Origin: Thermoplasmata archaeon
GTDB lineage: Archaea; Thermoplasmatota; Thermoplasmata; Thermoplasmatales; Thermoplasmataceae
Length of the DNA stretch: 49,132 nt
Assembly (NCBI GenBank): GCA_021802205.1
Contig: JAKAAT010000005.1
Coordinates: forward strand, 1 to 49,132
Direction: 5' to 3'
Made by a program: the position numbers and the translations under genes. Below the pieces are notes generated by a model. That model saw only the letters and a program-made list of their open reading frames with translations. It was not told the origin of the DNA and ran no database searches. Of this stretch, positions 48,979 to 49,132 are shown in pieces. Every line of letters begins with the position of its first letter. Positions within the stretch are counted from its first letter, which is position 1.

Positions 48979-49132
48979 GTGACATCCTCTCCTATCTAAA
49001 GTTCGGGACTTCCCGCTTCTACGGGACTGGCTTGCCTTAAGGTATTGGCCAGTTCCTCCACGGGCATGAATTCCCCACAGTCCGTGGGTACTCTTCTCTT
49101 ATGTTTGCTCTTTTTCTGCTTTATTATAATAA
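48979..49132 (-). mobile_element. right end of an IS605/TnpB-family element entering the window
   Basis: The minus strand contains the TnpB C-terminal coding end (48996-49130) followed by a terminal block ending gaggatgtcac at 48979. GC content is clearly higher than the flanks, as expected for the structured omega-RNA region that overlaps the tnpB 3' end. The element body lies beyond the right edge. The other right-end scars in this window are versions of this end. Confidence 0.75.
48996..49130 (-). CDS. tnpB: C-terminal fragment of TnpB (partial, runs off right edge)
   Basis: A frame entering from the right edge reads through KHKRRVPTDCGEFMPVEELA and ends SPVEAGSPEL-stop. The C-terminal VPxDCGExxPVE...EAGSP block is characteristic of archaeal IS605 OrfB/TnpB proteins, the RNA-guided nucleases ancestral to Cas12. 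Only the tail after the zinc ribbon is visible (44 codons plus stop), so completeness and catalytic residues cannot be judged here. Confidence 0.8.
   Translation of the reverse strand: MIIKQKKSKHKRRVPTDCGEFMPVEELANTLRQASPVEAGSPEL

Overview
This is an AT-rich, densely coding stretch of an archaeal chromosome, most likely from the order Thermoplasmatales (a Ferroplasma/Acidiplasma/Cuniculiplasma-like acidophile). That placement is an inference from gene content: archaeal lipid genes (a DGGGP-synthase-like UbiA prenyltransferase and a geranylgeranyl-reductase-like flavoprotein) sit beside bacterial-type enzymes known in this order (class II HMG-CoA reductase, GTP cyclohydrolase II), together with TrmB- and DtxR-type regulators and a family-5 uracil-DNA glycosylase. 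Across the window an archaeal TATA-like box lies about 24-28 nt upstream of the start codon, so most mRNAs are probably leaderless; I used this spacing to choose starts. There is no rRNA, no CRISPR array, and one tRNA, tRNA-Ser(GCU).

Layout. 0-5 kb: an APC permease, a probable transcription regulator, and a TauE-like permease/MFS pair behind a double-palindrome promoter. 5.3-8 kb: a minus-strand cobalamin operon, zinc ribbon-cbiJ-cbiC-cbiD. 8-16 kb: enoyl-CoA hydratase, Rieske protein, DUF302 protein, thiolase, LOG-like and NfeD-like proteins, an SDR/UDG pair and a sugar epimerase. 16-27 kb: GNAT protein, PEP synthase, a minimal alpha/beta hydrolase, a geranylgeranyl-reductase-like flavoprotein, DtxR regulator, coiled-coil protein, AhpC, TrmB regulator, dolichyl-phosphate-sugar synthase and CoA-disulfide reductase. 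27-28 kb: a decayed island with tnpB debris and a 24-residue acidic micro-ORF. 28-35 kb: esterase, UbiA, tRNA-Ser, RibA, methyltransferase, AhpD-like protein, FolD and a HEPN-like protein. 35-37 kb: the gmhA-hddA heptose pair, bracketed by transposon-end scars. 37-42.5 kb: CLC channel, SpoIIM-like protein, prephenate dehydratase and a CoxG/wHTH/gamma-carbonic-anhydrase cluster. 42.5-49.1 kb: peroxiredoxin, a divergent transaldolase, an HMGR-TPR-hydrolase operon, an unknown zinc-motif protein, a SnoaL-like protein, and the C-terminus of a TnpB entering from the right edge.

The main structure not explained by ordinary genes is a dispersed family of IS605/TnpB right-end scars (2121-2158, 2228-2272, 27627-27659, 32921-32967, 35181-35218, 36821-36865, 48979-49130, and possibly 9807-9925). 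The copy at the right edge still encodes a readable TnpB C-terminus. The others keep the same terminal block, sometimes with a shortened Gly-Ser-stop reading frame, and no transposase. Two copies in the same orientation flank the gmhA-hddA module and two face each other at 2.1-2.3 kb. Other points of interest are the acidic micro-ORF with a strong Shine-Dalgarno sequence, the tRNA that begins 3 nt after a small ORF, and enzymes with substitutions at usually invariant residues (FolD Gln to Glu, transaldolase Asn28 to Asp, epimerase YxxxK to YxxxR).
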